DNA of 64,000 bases from Chrysomallon squamiferum (GCA_012295275.1 CM022675.1:2450197-2514196), one strand, 5' to 3'; shown: positions 37,456 to 49,748, counted from the stretch's first letter. The notes: generated by a model not told the origin, from the letters alone. Numbers and translations are program-made.

Positions 37456-37621
37456 CTGTCCTTCGTCCGAGATCGCTAAACTGATGATACAGGAACCTGA
37501 AAGATCAGGAAACAACGTCACATTCAAGATGAAAGCTTTCACCTTTAACAAAAACAACGCAGTCTCTACAGAATGTTCTGTCAAAGTTTGTCCTCCAGGT
37601 CAAAAATCTCAGTGCGACCCT
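37456..37621 (+). pseudogene. partial copy: ZP-C core exon
   Basis: Open 166-nt exon with CPSSEIAKLMIQEPE and STECSVKVC. Confidence 0.88.
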
Positions 37622-37672
37622 GTAAATTTTAACATTTCTAAACAAACTTTAACGTTGGTTGTACTAAAGTTG

Positions 37673-37709
<37 letters not shown>

Positions 37710-38028
37710 TAGTTAATTTATATATTTATTTATTGTTTCGTGATGCGAGGATTTTAAAGGGAAAAATAAATAATTATGATTACCTTACTAACAATACTTG
37801 AAGACAACAGTCATTTCGATCTTGTTGATTTATATTATTTTTTATTACTATTGCTATTATTGTTGTTATTATTATAATTATTATTATTATTACTATTATT
37901 ATTATTATTGTTATTATTATTTCATTGTCTTGATGGCTATATTTGTTTCAAGATGGAGAAATTTTCAACGTTTTCGGCAAAACTAGAAATCAGACAATCA
38001 AATTTCACATTCATATTTATAATTTCAG

Positions 38029-38147
38029 GTGGACTGCAACGGGAAGGCAGAGTCTGGAAGAAAACGAAGATCGGCTGAAACATCTGATGAACTTGTCAGA
38101 AAAATCATTTTCTGTCCTGGACGTGATGAATGAAGATCGAACAACAG
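38029..38147 (+). pseudogene. partial copy: broken furin-site exon
   Basis: RKRRSAETSDELVRK is followed by one extra base in an A-run, giving a frameshift to a TGA. The donor site reads GATGAG where other copies have GTGAG. Confidence 0.85.
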
Positions 38148-38335
38148 ATGAGTTTATTTGTTTTCTTTAATTTTAATCGTATTTGCGATTCGTTTTGTGA
38201 TATTAATCAAACAGTTTAATAGAGATTTTCTTTCGTATACATTAAACAAACAGTTAAATGGAGATTTTAGTTCATATATATTAGCTGCAAGAACGTTTCC
38301 AAAAATCTGACATTTGACAACGTACTACATTCTAG

Positions 38336-38486
38336 GTATCTCACAGGTGAAGAACATGGATCTGATCAACTTGGTATCAACAACACGATTCTGATTGTTC
38401 TCTGTGTTGTCATGGTGATCATCTTCGCACATGTCATTGGGATTGTGGTGAACGTTTTCCTGAAGAAGAAAAAGTCCAATCAGTAA
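38336..38486 (+). pseudogene. partial copy: membrane exon with 7-base deletion
   Basis: GSDQLGINNTILIVLCVV and a KKKKSNQ tail are readable, but the linker is seven bases shorter than in the intact and left-edge copies. Confidence 0.85.
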
Positions 38487-38703
38487 AATGAATATGTCAA
38501 CAAACATGACATTTAGTGAACTTGACAAATATTTCATATACATTAGTACCGAACTGAAGTTGAAAACTGTTTATACTTTTAGATAAAATTGCTTTTGTTT
38601 AAAATTCGTCTTCGCTTTAGTATATTTCACTAACGACATTACGTTTTGCTAATTATTTGTCTTCCTTTTTCTTTCTTTTTCTTTCTTTCTTTCTGTTTTC
38701 AGA

Positions 38704-38747
<44 letters not shown>

Positions 38748-38876
38748 TATTTTATTACATTTCTTTTTAAATTCTAACTGTTTTATTGTTTATGCATTCA
38801 TTTCTGTTATACCTTTCTTTCTTTTTTCTTTTTTTCTTTTTTCTTGCTTGTTTTTCATTTCGTTTGGCATGATTCG

Positions 38877-38952
<76 letters not shown>
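38877..38952. repeat. (ATT)n microsatellite
   Basis: Pure ATT tract in the 3' flank of the partial copy. Confidence 0.93.
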
Positions 38953-38953
<1 letters not shown>

Positions 38954-39090
38954 GTTTGCATTTAGTTTTATTTTCGTTTCTTTTTTTTTCTGTTGCTTCT
39001 TTTCCTATTCCTGTAGCTGGATTCATATTTTTTATGTATTTTAATTCATTTATTAGTATTTTGTATTATATATATATTTGCAATAGTTTG

Positions 39091-39096
39091 AATAAA
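39091..39096 (+). promoter_or_regulatory. candidate polyadenylation signal of the partial copy
   Basis: AATAAA in a context shared with 1451. Confidence 0.35.
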
Positions 39097-39677
39097 GCAT
39101 ATTGGTGTGCATCTCATGTAGTTTATTTTCTGTAATATCTCGTAGATATTATTTGAGATTTATTTAATGTTTATATAATTATTATTAATACAATATTCGG
39201 GGTATTCGGCTTGTTGTATAAATTCATGTCAGAAGAAAAGCTTTTTTCCTGCTATTTCCAAGATGAAGATTCTTGTTGTAATTATCATATTACTTCATGC
39301 ATATAACGATGTTTTTCCTGACTGTTTTCTAGTTTAGATTACTGTACTTACACAACGAGCTATCAGTAAAGACTGCAGAGAATCAATTGATGTCAAGTGA
39401 TATTGTTTTATACCGTTACTGATGAAAATTATGAATAGTTTAAAAAAAAAGAATTTGTCTTCTATTTAATTTCTCTATTCAGTTTTATCTTTGGTGTTAC
39501 TCTATCGCTGATTCTTCAACTTATTTTTTTCTCCAGTTTAATATTGTCACTTATAGTGAAATCATTCAAGAAGTGTTTTTCGTCCATTACCATGAAGTGT
39601 AACAGTAGAGGTAACAGTTGTCGTGGTAGTAGTAGGAGTATTATTAGTACCAGCAGCAGCAACTGAACGAATAGCAA

Positions 39678-39732
<55 letters not shown>

Positions 39733-40345
39733 GGTATTATTATTATAAGAAGTAGTAGTACTACCAGTATACCTGTATATGTGCAGCACTAAAGAGAAAA
39801 GACAACTGTGAATTAATTTACTATAACAAAGATCCGCTTAGAGATGACAAGAAAAAGGCAGACATGTTTGTTGCTACATTTAACAACAGACAAAACTAAA
39901 CTAAATATCTGTCGAGACATAACAAGAGAGACTATTGTCGTCACAGATGAGTGCAAGTATCCATTGCTCGTGTTTTTATGCTCAGATATGTTTATTATTT
40001 ACTTAATGTTTTCCTCAAAATAGTTTTATCTACTTTTATCTGAAAAGAATAATGGAAGTACAATATAATAACTAATAAAAATAAGTAATATGTGAAATAG
40101 AATAAAGGACACACATAAAAACACAAACACACAGAAACACTATTTTTTCACTTTTCACGTTTCAGTAAAATAATACAGAATCATCAATGTAACATGTATC
40201 AGATTATAACATTTCTTTCTAATTTTATTTCATTAAAGGATGGCTTTATTAAGATGAATAAATAAATAAATAAATAATTTCGCTGTCAGACTATCTGAAG
40301 ATATTGAAAAACAAACCTAGGCTTTTGAAATTCATAGTTTAAGTG

Positions 40346-40412
<67 letters not shown>

Positions 40413-40753
40413 CATTTACATTAAAACCCTTGAATGCCTATACTACATTTTTGCCACAGTTAGTAAGTTTTTTAACTACTCAATGAAATTACATTTTCAC
40501 TACTTAATTAAGTACTTATAGATCAATGTCAATATAATCTTGTACAATTATGATGATCAAACTATGATATCAAATCATGATGTGTAGTCGTTGCTCATTG
40601 GTCGTGCTGTCACGGGTTAAGATGCCACCAAAAGTTCAGTGAATGTTCGCATTCATCTGCCTGTTTATAACATTAGTCTATTCTGTAACTATTTACCAAG
40701 CTGGAATTATAATGTACTTAGGTATGTTTGGTTTGATTATTAATTCGGACAAA

Positions 40754-40817
<64 letters not shown>

Positions 40818-41159
40818 TAATAATAATAATAACAACAACAGCAATAATAATTAAAAAGTTAAAAATGATTATTATCATAAAATGTACAGATAATTCATTT
40901 ATAGTATAGGTTTGATGTCTCGGGGTAAAACTGTTTGTGTGTCTAACAAAAAGATACAACAATCCAACTATTATTATATACACACAAATGAGAGACTTAC
41001 AATTTTAACACTGGGATGAATTTATGCAATCTTAGGACGATGTTTTACTCTCTTTTTTTAATATTATCTTAAACACAAATAAAAAATATGAATGTAAAGT
41101 ATTAACTTCTCTCTTAAACAATATTTAAAACAACAGAAGAAAATAAAATTATAAAAAGG

Positions 41160-41530
41160 AAGAATTAAAATACTAATGATGCTACTAATACCAGTACTAC
41201 TTGTGCTACTACTACCACTACTACTACTGCCACTACTCTACTACTATTATTATTATTACTACACTACTACCACTACTACTACTGCTACTACTACTACTGC
41301 TACGATTACTACTACTATTATAAATACTACTACTGTTACCACTACTACTACTACTATTAATACTACTACTGCTAGCACTACTACTACTACTACTATTAAG
41401 ACTACTAATATTGCTATGATTATTATTATTATTACTACTACAACTGCTACCACTACTACTACTATTAATACTATTACTGCTACCACTACTGTTAAGACTA
41501 CTACTATTGCTACTATTACTACTACAGTAG
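41160..41530. repeat. (ACT)n-rich imperfect microsatellite
   Basis: About 370 bases of ACT with GCT, ATT and ACC variants. Its inverted counterpart at 62640-63010 shares many of the variant units. Confidence 0.9.
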
Positions 41531-41938
41531 TTCGCCATCAATGCTGATGTAAATACAATAAAAGTAAAATCAAACATTCACTGTCAGTCAGTTGGGTGTG
41601 ACGGATATCTTGACATTTTCCTCTCTAATGTATTTCATTTTCACTCTACTTACCACACTGGCTATATTTCTCACACTTGTCTATTTACAGTGATATTTTA
41701 TTTGCTGATATTAATAGTTTAAGAAAATATTAAGAAAAGAGACTAAAACATCGTCCTCAGATTGCACACACTCATCCAGGTGTTACGAGAGTAAGTCTCA
41801 CATTTGTGTGTAGATAATAATACATCGAATTTCGTAGCTTTTGTTTGACATACAAACAGTTTTACCTCGAGACATCGCTACGAAAATGCTTCACTGATCG
41901 TGTATGGCTTGCTGTTTGTTGACTTGTATTGTGTATGT

Positions 41939-41939
<1 letters not shown>

Positions 41940-41989
<50 letters not shown>
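41940..41989. repeat. (GT)n microsatellite
   Basis: GT tract; the inverted counterpart is AC at 62205-62255. Confidence 0.95.
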
Positions 41990-41990
<1 letters not shown>

Positions 41991-43800
41991 ATTTTTTTAT
42001 TGCATTAATATTTTACGGTAAAAACAGCATACATTTTGTGAGTGAAATTTTAAAACTGTTTTGAAGAAAGTATTAAGAAAACTAGTTTGACAACGTTTGA
42101 CTAGATTGTTGTAGTGAACTAATATAAACACACTTGCGATGCCTCACTGCTCATCTACACTATTACACGTCTTCCATGATGCGTTTTTCACTGGCTTGTT
42201 CAGCATATTTTAGTTTATCAGTTATTATATATATTTTTATTTTGTTGATGCTTTTAACTTAAATGTCATTATTTTCTGGGGGTGTTTGTGTATGCATTTG
42301 TCCGTTTGTAATAAATGATACAAATAATAATAATAATAATAATAATAATATTTTAGTGACATAATATACCATCTACACAGATTGAGAGAGCTTACAGATA
42401 CTGCACTGAATGGCTTTCAAAATAAATGACGATCTCAAATTAAGCTTCATATTGCAAGTTTTCGTATTTCTACAGAGTAAAAAAGAAATACCCTTTCTCT
42501 TTTCTTAGGCTAAAAGTAACGAACATTTCAATATCATGCTGTACGATCGCACATTCTAAAACGTGTCAGAGACTGTTTCGAAAGACGCTCTAATACTGTT
42601 TCACAAGCGTAGTAGAAGTGGAATTCATGGAGATAGATGTTATCTCTAAGGTGTTAGGGTGTACCACAAAGATGTATTTCTAGATGAATAGTCTATACAC
42701 TGTTCAGAATAAAAGGGTAGTTGTTAATTATATCTCTCAGGCAGTGTTATCTGTTATAATTTTATTTGTTTGATGAGGGTAGCTTAGTTTAGTATAAACT
42801 ATTTATATACGACCCTGCAAGTGCATATCACGCCACATTCAGTTACATTCTTTTTAAAACGTCTTTATCATGTCTGAGAAATATTATCGTAAATATGTTT
42901 CTGCAATCTGTTTAACTCATGCACGTTAATATATTCTTAAATAATAGTTTACTTTTAGTAATGTTTTTATTTATTCATCATCTTTTTATTATTATTGTTG
43001 GCGTGTTTCTATATATGTTTGTTTGTGTTTTCGTAGACAAAATAGAACACAGCGATCAAGAATTTACTGCAAGCGATGTCTTTTATGAATAAATCTCGGC
43101 CTTTTATATACTGAAATTATTTCGTTCTTTCTCTCTTTCCTCCTTTCTTTCTCTCTTTATTTATTAATTCTAGTGTATGTGCTTCTATAATATTTTCCTG
43201 TTTTACTTTTTATTTTATTATTATTATTATTGTATTTTTTATTTAAGATAAAAGACGCTAAAAGTCTTGAGAAGTTTTTACTAAAAAAAAAAGATTAAAA
43301 AACGAGATAACTGGTTTGACATCTCTCTGAATAATATCACAAACCTGTTCAAACACGTGTAACACATCACTGCACATCTAGACTAGTACTCCACTCTCAC
43401 AACATCACTCGCTGTTTTCCTTCACTTGTCATACATCACTAAAATAGAATAAAAATGAAACCGGTCTTGGCTGGTACGTATTCAAGCACGGTCACTGACG
43501 TCTAGTGCACAAGAAACACAGATACGCATGACCCGTAATACATACTAAGTGTTTTGTTTGATGTTTTAAAAAGCAAGAAGGCGTATTCATTTTGTTAAAT
43601 GTAGCACACAAAGATGTCTGACATTTTGTTTGCCATCTCCAAACCGTTTGTATTCAAGTATGTTAAAACACTGCTATTTAAACATATATCGATACAAATA
43701 TGTATGTGAGTATTTACACACGCGCGCGCGCGCGCACACACCCACACATAAGAACATATATATAAACATATTCACACCTATCCAGAATCTATAACACAAA

Positions 43801-44000
43801 NNNNNNNNNNNNNNNNNNNNNNNNNNNNNNNNNNNNNNNNNNNNNNNNNNNNNNNNNNNNNNNNNNNNNNNNNNNNNNNNNNNNNNNNNNNNNNNNNNNN
43901 NNNNNNNNNNNNNNNNNNNNNNNNNNNNNNNNNNNNNNNNNNNNNNNNNNNNNNNNNNNNNNNNNNNNNNNNNNNNNNNNNNNNNNNNNNNNNNNNNNNN
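43801..44000. other. assembly gap, 200 N
   Basis: Exactly 200 unknown bases, a conventional scaffold-gap length. It lies between the left inverted arm and the truncated 3' end of the minus-strand receptor copy, so true size and adjacency are unknown. Confidence 0.98.
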
Positions 44001-44104
44001 TCGAGCATTTACATTGAAATTTAATAATCTTTATTAATAACTTAATTAGTAAAACACAGCATTCTACAGTAAACATGTTATAATAATGATTACTAATAAC
44101 TTAC

Positions 44105-44261
44105 CCACTGAAACCCAGCATTCTGCAATAAACAGCTGCGTTGTAATCAGTATGATATTTATCACAGACTGTGCCCCACATTCCAAGATAGTTAATCTCT
44201 ACTCGACCTTCTCGTTCTGAACTGCCATTCACCAGACGAATCTTAATTTCTGAATTGTCCT
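44105..44261 (-). pseudogene. minus-strand copy: SRCR 4 first half, last exon before gap
   Basis: 157-nt open exon, KIRLVNGSSEREGRVEIN, MWGTVCDKY and VYCRMLGFSG with a GTAAGT donor. The intron that follows shows one decayed exon-tail repeat unit, then the N gap. Confidence 0.9.
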
Positions 44262-44482
44262 CTGAAGAAGAAAAAAAAAAACCAAACATATTGTCATATC
44301 GCACAATAAATATAAAATACAGCACAGCAGCATGTTTTAGTTAGCTTTTATGATACCACTTTTTTCAGTGTTTGTGTTTGGTCTAAGACAGTGAACGCTA
44401 TACTGATAATCGGAAAACAAAAAAGTAAAAACAATAAAAATCTGTGGTAAGTATATTTTGTCTGATATTTAAAATATATTAC

Positions 44483-44654
44483 CTCCACACAGCAAGCCTG
44501 TAAACTTAGTTTTACAGTGGGGTCTAGATTAAAGTTAAACCGACACTGGTTAATATTAGTTTCCTTTCCTCCACAGGTTACATCTGATGTCCAGATTTTT
44601 GTGTTGTTTGAAGTCAAACTGTGCTCCCGATGAGTCAGTAGTATTGCTGCGTAA
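44483..44654 (-). pseudogene. minus-strand copy: SRCR 3 second half
   Basis: 172 nt versus 170. KIWTSDVTCGGKETNINQC is clear; the 3' end leaves phase 0 where the next exon needs phase 1. Confidence 0.83.
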
Positions 44655-44772
44655 CTTCTTTAGAGAAATAAAATAAATAAATAAATAAATATATAAAATC
44701 AAACAATTAAAATATATAACTGCATACCAAATAATTACATAACTGTTGTGCTTTATTTTTTTGTTGTTGTTG

Positions 44773-44851
<79 letters not shown>

Positions 44852-44968
44852 TTCTTAATATTTTTTATTCTCTATGTATTTTCTTGTGATATTTTCTAAA
44901 ATATTCTTCAGTGCGAGGAACTGCTGCATGTTTTGAAGCCAAGTTGAATTGTTTCAATGTTGACTTAC

Positions 44969-45127
44969 TCGTTATATCCAAGAGTTCTGCACATAACTTT
45001 AGCATCGGCTGGACTGATATCTCTATCATACAGTCTACCCCACTCATTGTTTTTTTTTTCAGTTCAACTACACCGTAGTTACTGGTTGGTCCACCAACTA
45101 GTCGTAATTCATATCCTGATGTGTTGT
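44969..45127 (-). pseudogene. minus-strand copy: SRCR 3 first half with frameshift
   Basis: 159 nt versus 157. ELRLVGGPTSNYGVVEL is followed by ten A (8-base AT-rich stretch in the intact gene) and then NNEWGRLYDRD in a shifted frame. Confidence 0.86.
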
Positions 45128-45468
45128 CTATAACAACAAACAAAAATAAAATAAAATAAAATATCTAAAAAACTATATACAGTCATAGGTAGCACAGGTT
45201 TAACAAATATTCAAAACCTTCCCCATTTAACTTTTTATTATTTGTGGAGTTCATGTTATTTCCTTTAGTTTTGTTTCCTATGACCGGTAATTAACTGTAT
45301 ACATTCGCAACAAAACTGAAATACGTTTTGATAGAATTGTCGTAATTCTTGAACTGTGTCGCAGTCAACTTTATGAAAAATTACAAAGAAAATTAAACCA
45401 AACACATTAAATAAAGTTAGTAATAAAACATGAAACCTATTGTAAACTGATAGTTTTAACATGAATAC

Positions 45469-45620
45469 CTGAACACCAGACATCTACAGAAAGACAGTCT
45501 TTCGTTTCATCGCGAACTTTCAGACGACACAGATGAAGAGCAGGCACAGAACTGGAGCAATCAGCGATGTACTTCCACTTATTGCCAGTCACTTTTGCAC
45601 CAGTACTAGTAGGTTTACCT
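45469..45620 (-). pseudogene. minus-strand copy: atypical SRCR 2 second half
   Basis: 152-nt exon, open in the expected frame: VTGNKWKYIADCS and LHLCRLKVRDETKDC, ending VWCSG. Same length as exon 11. Confidence 0.85.
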
Positions 45621-45669
45621 CTGTTAAGAAAAATATAATACATTTCTTAATGCTATTTGATTACAGGTT

Positions 45670-45681
45670 ATATGATTATTA

Positions 45682-45728
<47 letters not shown>

Positions 45729-45732
45729 TATT

Positions 45733-45801
<69 letters not shown>

Positions 45802-45802
45802 T
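45670..45802. repeat. (ATT)n microsatellite
   Basis: Long ATT tract in the intron between SRCR 2 halves. Confidence 0.93.
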
Positions 45803-46186
45803 CTGTTATTTCAACTACTATTTTTGTTTGAAAAATAAGTTCTTATTTGTGTACATGTAAGAGAACTATTAATACTGAACGAAATATCAATGAACTATCA
45901 TCACTAGAGGCAGCACGACAAAGTAAATACTAACATGAAAATATATGCTGTTAGAAGAAGACAAAACTAGATATTAATCAAAAAGTCTAAAAATTATTCT
46001 CCGTTTATTTAGAAAGGGTAATTATTCGTCTGGCATTTTCTTATAATCACTTAATGATCTTAGCAACAGAATTAAGACAACATCATCGCCACCACCAACA
46101 ACATCATAATCAACAACTTTTGTTAGTGTTATTTATTTTTCATACATTAAATATGTTAACACTGAAGATTGGAAAGGCGTACTAAC

Positions 46187-46345
46187 GTTGCATAACCCAT
46201 TTGTCTGCACGCAACTTCTGCCGCATCGGAGTCTGGCGCTTTTGCCTGACAAACCGATTTCCATTCTCCATCCTCCAATACCTCAAGTCTTCCGATGTTT
46301 TCACTGCCCCCATCCGCCGCCGCAGTTCGTACGGTTTAGGGTTTT
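46187..46345 (-). pseudogene. minus-strand copy: SRCR 2 first half with 1-nt deletion
   Basis: 159 nt versus 160 in the intact gene. KPYELR is read in one frame and SENIGRLEVLEDGEWKSVC, then VACRQMGYA, in another. The loss falls in a CGG-rich patch where the LVGG motif should be. Confidence 0.86.
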
Positions 46346-46386
46346 CTTTTATAGTGGAGAAAAATGCAACTTTCATTTAATTTCAG

Positions 46387-46389
46387 GAT

Positions 46390-46440
<51 letters not shown>

Positions 46441-46463
46441 TTGTTTATTGAAGATATACATAC

Positions 46464-46517
<54 letters not shown>
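46387..46517. repeat. (ATTT)n, (CATA)n and (AT)n microsatellite
   Basis: Compound tract in an intron of the minus-strand copy. Confidence 0.93.
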
Positions 46518-46521
<4 letters not shown>

Positions 46522-46815
46522 TTGATTGAATTCATATTTAGTGTCAGTTGGTCCATTAATATTTCGTTGTTTTTTTATTTCTTACATTTTCACTGTAATC
46601 AATTGTATTTAATTATATTTATTTTATTAATTTTATTTAAACGATCATATTTCTGAAATTTAGTTGATGGAAAGAGCAAGAAAATACAAACAAAAAGTAA
46701 CAACACTGATCTTTTCTGTTCCTACTTTTATTCTTCATAATTAAACTGATCTATGTTTTGTAATACAAAAGAAAAGGTACAAGTTAAATTGAAGCAAAGT
46801 AGTAGCAGCAGCAGC

Positions 46816-46867
<52 letters not shown>

Positions 46868-46899
46868 CTAATAATACTGATAATGACAATACATTTTAC

Positions 46900-47075
46900 C
46901 ATCACATATAATTCCAAGTTGATCAGCACTATTGCACTGATTAGTGCATTTAATAGTTTGCCATGATTGACAATCATGTACGTCCAGTTCACATCCATTT
47001 CACCAAAATTGACCTGAAAAGACTTGACCACTTCCGACTGGGAAGAATCCTTTGCCACGCGGCATACCATAGGCA
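46900..47075 (-). pseudogene. minus-strand copy: SRCR 1 second half with premature stop
   Basis: 176-nt exon. AYGMPRGKGFFPVGSGQVF and LDVHDCQSWQTIKC are in one frame, separated by a TGA (47000-47002) that aligns to the TGT cysteine codon in DIRCSG of the intact gene. Apart from that codon the frame is open. Confidence 0.87.
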
Positions 47076-48020
47076 CTGTTGAAAACAGTCATAGAAATGT
47101 ATCTTTAAGCGTAGTCTTATCATTACTGCCTCTAAATATGTACTACGTAATAGAATCGTTAATTATCTTTAATCAGCGTCCATGAACTTGCACAAGGTAT
47201 GTTATTTTATGTAGTGTATCATGCTTTATTTAATGATGTTATAATATACGAAATGAAAAGAATAATTTTGGGAGAAAAAGACTTAATCATAATTTTGCTC
47301 ATAAAAGCTAACATGGAAAAATATGAACAAATTAAAATTAAAAAAAGACAACGTTATCCTCTTTTAATTTTATACTTTCGCTAAAAATTAATTGGCAACA
47401 AAATATGCATATCTTTTGTTATTCTGTAAGAATATTGAATATTTATATAACTGTTTATCTCATTGGCATCTCTCTGCATGATCCCGAATTCGAAATAGAA
47501 TTACTTCAATCATCCTGAAGCTCAGTGAAAAAAAAACAAAAAACACCACCACCAACAACAACAGGAGTGTACTATAAACAGCCACTTTACACTGATCTCA
47601 CTTTATTTTCATTATTACTAATAATATTTAGATATATCGAACAGACTAGTTCATCGTACGAATAAATTTTAAGAACCGTGCGGAGATTTTACACAATCTG
47701 ACAGTTTAATTTGACACATATAATGCAAGTAAGAACAACGATTCCAATTAGATGTGTATATTTGTTCTGTGCAGTTGTGATAAACAGTTAAGTGGATACT
47801 GACTGCAGTGCGAAATAAGAGAAAAATGAGGACTGATCAAGGGAACAATCACACCACACACTCTGGTCTCCCAGTGTTATATTTTTTCTATTGAAATTGC
47901 GGAGAAACTTTTTTCAGTATAATTATAAGTGAGTGACTTTTTTGAAGACTGGTGATAGTGATAGTGATAGAGAAAAAATAATAATACAGAGAACAATCAG
48001 TAGTTTTGTAATTTACTTAC

Positions 48021-48162
48021 TTCATGTAACCGAGAGTCCTACAAACAGCAGTGGCTTCAAAGAGGCGAAAGGTAAAAGGAATCACGCTCCCCCACCTGCC
48101 ATTGAACACAACTTCCAATCGACCTTCTTTACTTGTATTTCCATCAACTAGACGAACTTTCA
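48021..48162 (-). pseudogene. minus-strand copy: SRCR 1 first half
   Basis: Open 142-nt exon, KVRLVDGNTSKEGRLEV, RWGSVIP and VCRTLGYM. Confidence 0.9.
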
Positions 48163-48452
48163 CTTTATAAAGAAACAGAAAACGTATATATTCTGGTTTA
48201 TATACAAACAAAACAAAGTGAAAATATTGTAGTGAAATTTAAAACGGACAACAATAAATAGAGAACTGAATAGAGAAACTATAGAAAACAAAGACTCACT
48301 GAGAATGTTAATTATTTGTTAAATTGTGGATAATTTTTATGAAGTGTTTTTGAAGTGTTTAAAACAGTAATTTCTACACGGACAATGACAGAGTTCATCA
48401 TCTTCAACTCAATCTTAATAAGTGTAGTTTTTATGTAGTAAACAGAAATTAC

Positions 48453-48503
48453 GTGGCTCAATGTCAGCAATCTTAGTTTCCACTTCTGCCGATCCCGTTA
48501 CAT
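48453..48503 (-). pseudogene. minus-strand copy: linker exon
   Basis: 51-nt phase 1-1 exon, VTGSAEVETKIADIEP, six bases longer than exon 7 of the intact gene. Confidence 0.8.
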
Positions 48504-48596
48504 CTGAGAATAAAGATAAAACTTTTCAAGTGAGTATGTTCCTGAGCCGAAAACTCACTTCAGAAAGAAAGCAAATCAACATTAATTTATCACAGC

Positions 48597-48758
<162 letters not shown>

Positions 48759-48795
48759 AAAGAAGGAAACTATGGAAACTACAACTTGTTCCTAC

Positions 48796-48938
48796 TTGTA
48801 ATAAACTCAAATGTAAGTTCTTCATCTAAAGATACAGCTGCTGATTCTGAAACTGAAGACCCGTCTTTGAGGTTGATGTTGAACTGGACAAGCGAGGAGT
48901 CTATTGAGTTGACTAAGTTTGTGATATTCTGTTGGTTT
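48796..48938 (-). pseudogene. minus-strand copy: start of ZP-C
   Basis: Open 143-nt exon, VQFNINLKDG then VSLDEELTFEF. A GTAGGA donor 12 bases before the intact gene's donor position keeps phase 1; the downstream GT would break the frame. Confidence 0.82.
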
Positions 48939-49153
48939 CTGCCACACACAAAAAAAGTGTTTGTATATATATATATATATATATATACACACTACTACTA
49001 CTACTACTAATAATAATAATAATAATAAATATGTTAACAATAGGAGAAAATATTCGAAAATACGGGGTGAAATACCAATAAACAAGATTTAAAAAAAAAG
49101 TTATTATAGTAGTAATGATGATAATAATAACAACAGCGACTACAACAACGAAC

Positions 49154-49308
49154 CTTTCAGGTTCTTTTGTTGTTATCACTTTGGTGACAGTCACGGTTAT
49201 GGCATCGTTGTTTTTTTCACTACAAGTGACAGAGACTTTTGTGTCGAGGTTTGTCATGTACTTTTCACTGAACTGAATGATCACATCTCGAGTTCGACCT
49301 CCATTTAG
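49154..49308 (-). pseudogene. minus-strand copy: ZP-N second half
   Basis: Open 155-nt exon, LNGGRTRDVIIQFSEKY then VSVTCSEKN. Confidence 0.9.
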
Positions 49309-49524
49309 CTTTAAAAACAAATCACTTCTTACACTGCATGTTTAATATCACTTTCTAAACAGACAACAACCAAATATATATATATATATGACATTTTCCC
49401 TGAAGCAGAATCAACATTAAATGTAATTTATTTAATAGTTTTATACAGATAACAACATATATAAAAATAGTTCATAAAGAAAAGAAGTCAAATAAAAATT
49501 ATACAAATAACAAACAGAACTGAC

Positions 49525-49712
49525 CACAGTCACCCCTCCACATTCACTGTCCTTAACACTGAGAGCCACACCTTGTTTTCCCGAGGGTATGGCTGAGGGC
49601 GTGAATTTGCAACTAGACGTGTCTCTTTCACCTTTAGCATAGATGACACCACTGAATGTTCCAGCAGGATTCATCACAATCAACATAGAACTTTTTTCAC
49701 AGGTAACTTCAT
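49525..49712 (-). pseudogene. minus-strand copy: ZP-N first half
   Basis: Open 188-nt exon, VTCEKSSMLIVMNPAGTFSG, then VIYAKGERD and ECGGVT. Confidence 0.9.
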
Positions 49713-49748
49713 CTGAAAATATTTCAATTTGTATTTGAAAAGAGGAAA

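Larger units (their letters stand above)
34918..38486 (+). pseudogene. partial receptor copy, 3' half only, broken
   Basis: Duplicate of the 3' half of the intact gene: exons 34918-35074, 35312-35481 (SRCR 3), 35674-35824, 36338-36504 (SRCR 4), 36808-36901, 37456-37621 (ZP-C), 38029 to about 38147 (furin exon) and 38336-38486 (membrane exon). The first six match the intact gene's exon lengths and phases (157, 170, 151, 167, 94, 166 nt) and are open. The furin exon has a one-base insertion leading to a TGA and its donor GT is changed to GA; the membrane exon lacks seven bases. No signal, EGF or ZP-N exons precede it. The first six exons look recent or under constraint, the last two do not. Confidence 0.85.
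40200..43560 (+). repeat. left arm of large inverted repeat
   Basis: Reverse complement of about 60770-63999. Collinear anchors: 40240-40330 with 63880-63940, the ACT tract 41160-41530 with the AGT tract 62640-63010, the GT tract 41940-41989 with the AC tract 62205-62255, 42840-43080 with 61310-61560, and 43300-43560 with 60780-61040. Confidence 0.88.
38487..43790. other. 3' flank of the partial copy, no gene seen
   Basis: Aligns directly to 481-5800 and, from about 40200 on, in inverted orientation to 60.75-64.0 kb. Only low-complexity open frames. Confidence 0.6.

Noticed and set aside
43778-44076. Open frames crossing the run of N
   Set aside because: Translation of unknown bases has no meaning.
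46182-46376. Open frame on the minus strand reading through the SRCR 2 exon as YELRRRMGAVKTSEDLRYW
   Set aside because: After the first residues it is the shifted frame; the SRCR signature VACRQMGYA appears only in the other frame after a one-base deletion.
47000-47002. TGA at a cysteine position read as selenocysteine
   Set aside because: The residue is a structural disulfide cysteine in an extracellular module, other frameshifts exist in the same copy, and no SECIS-bearing 3' UTR is visible.
46741-47076. Minus-strand open frame beginning MPMVCRVAKDSS
   Set aside because: Out of frame with the SRCR exon it overlaps and ends in a poly-Thr microsatellite translation.
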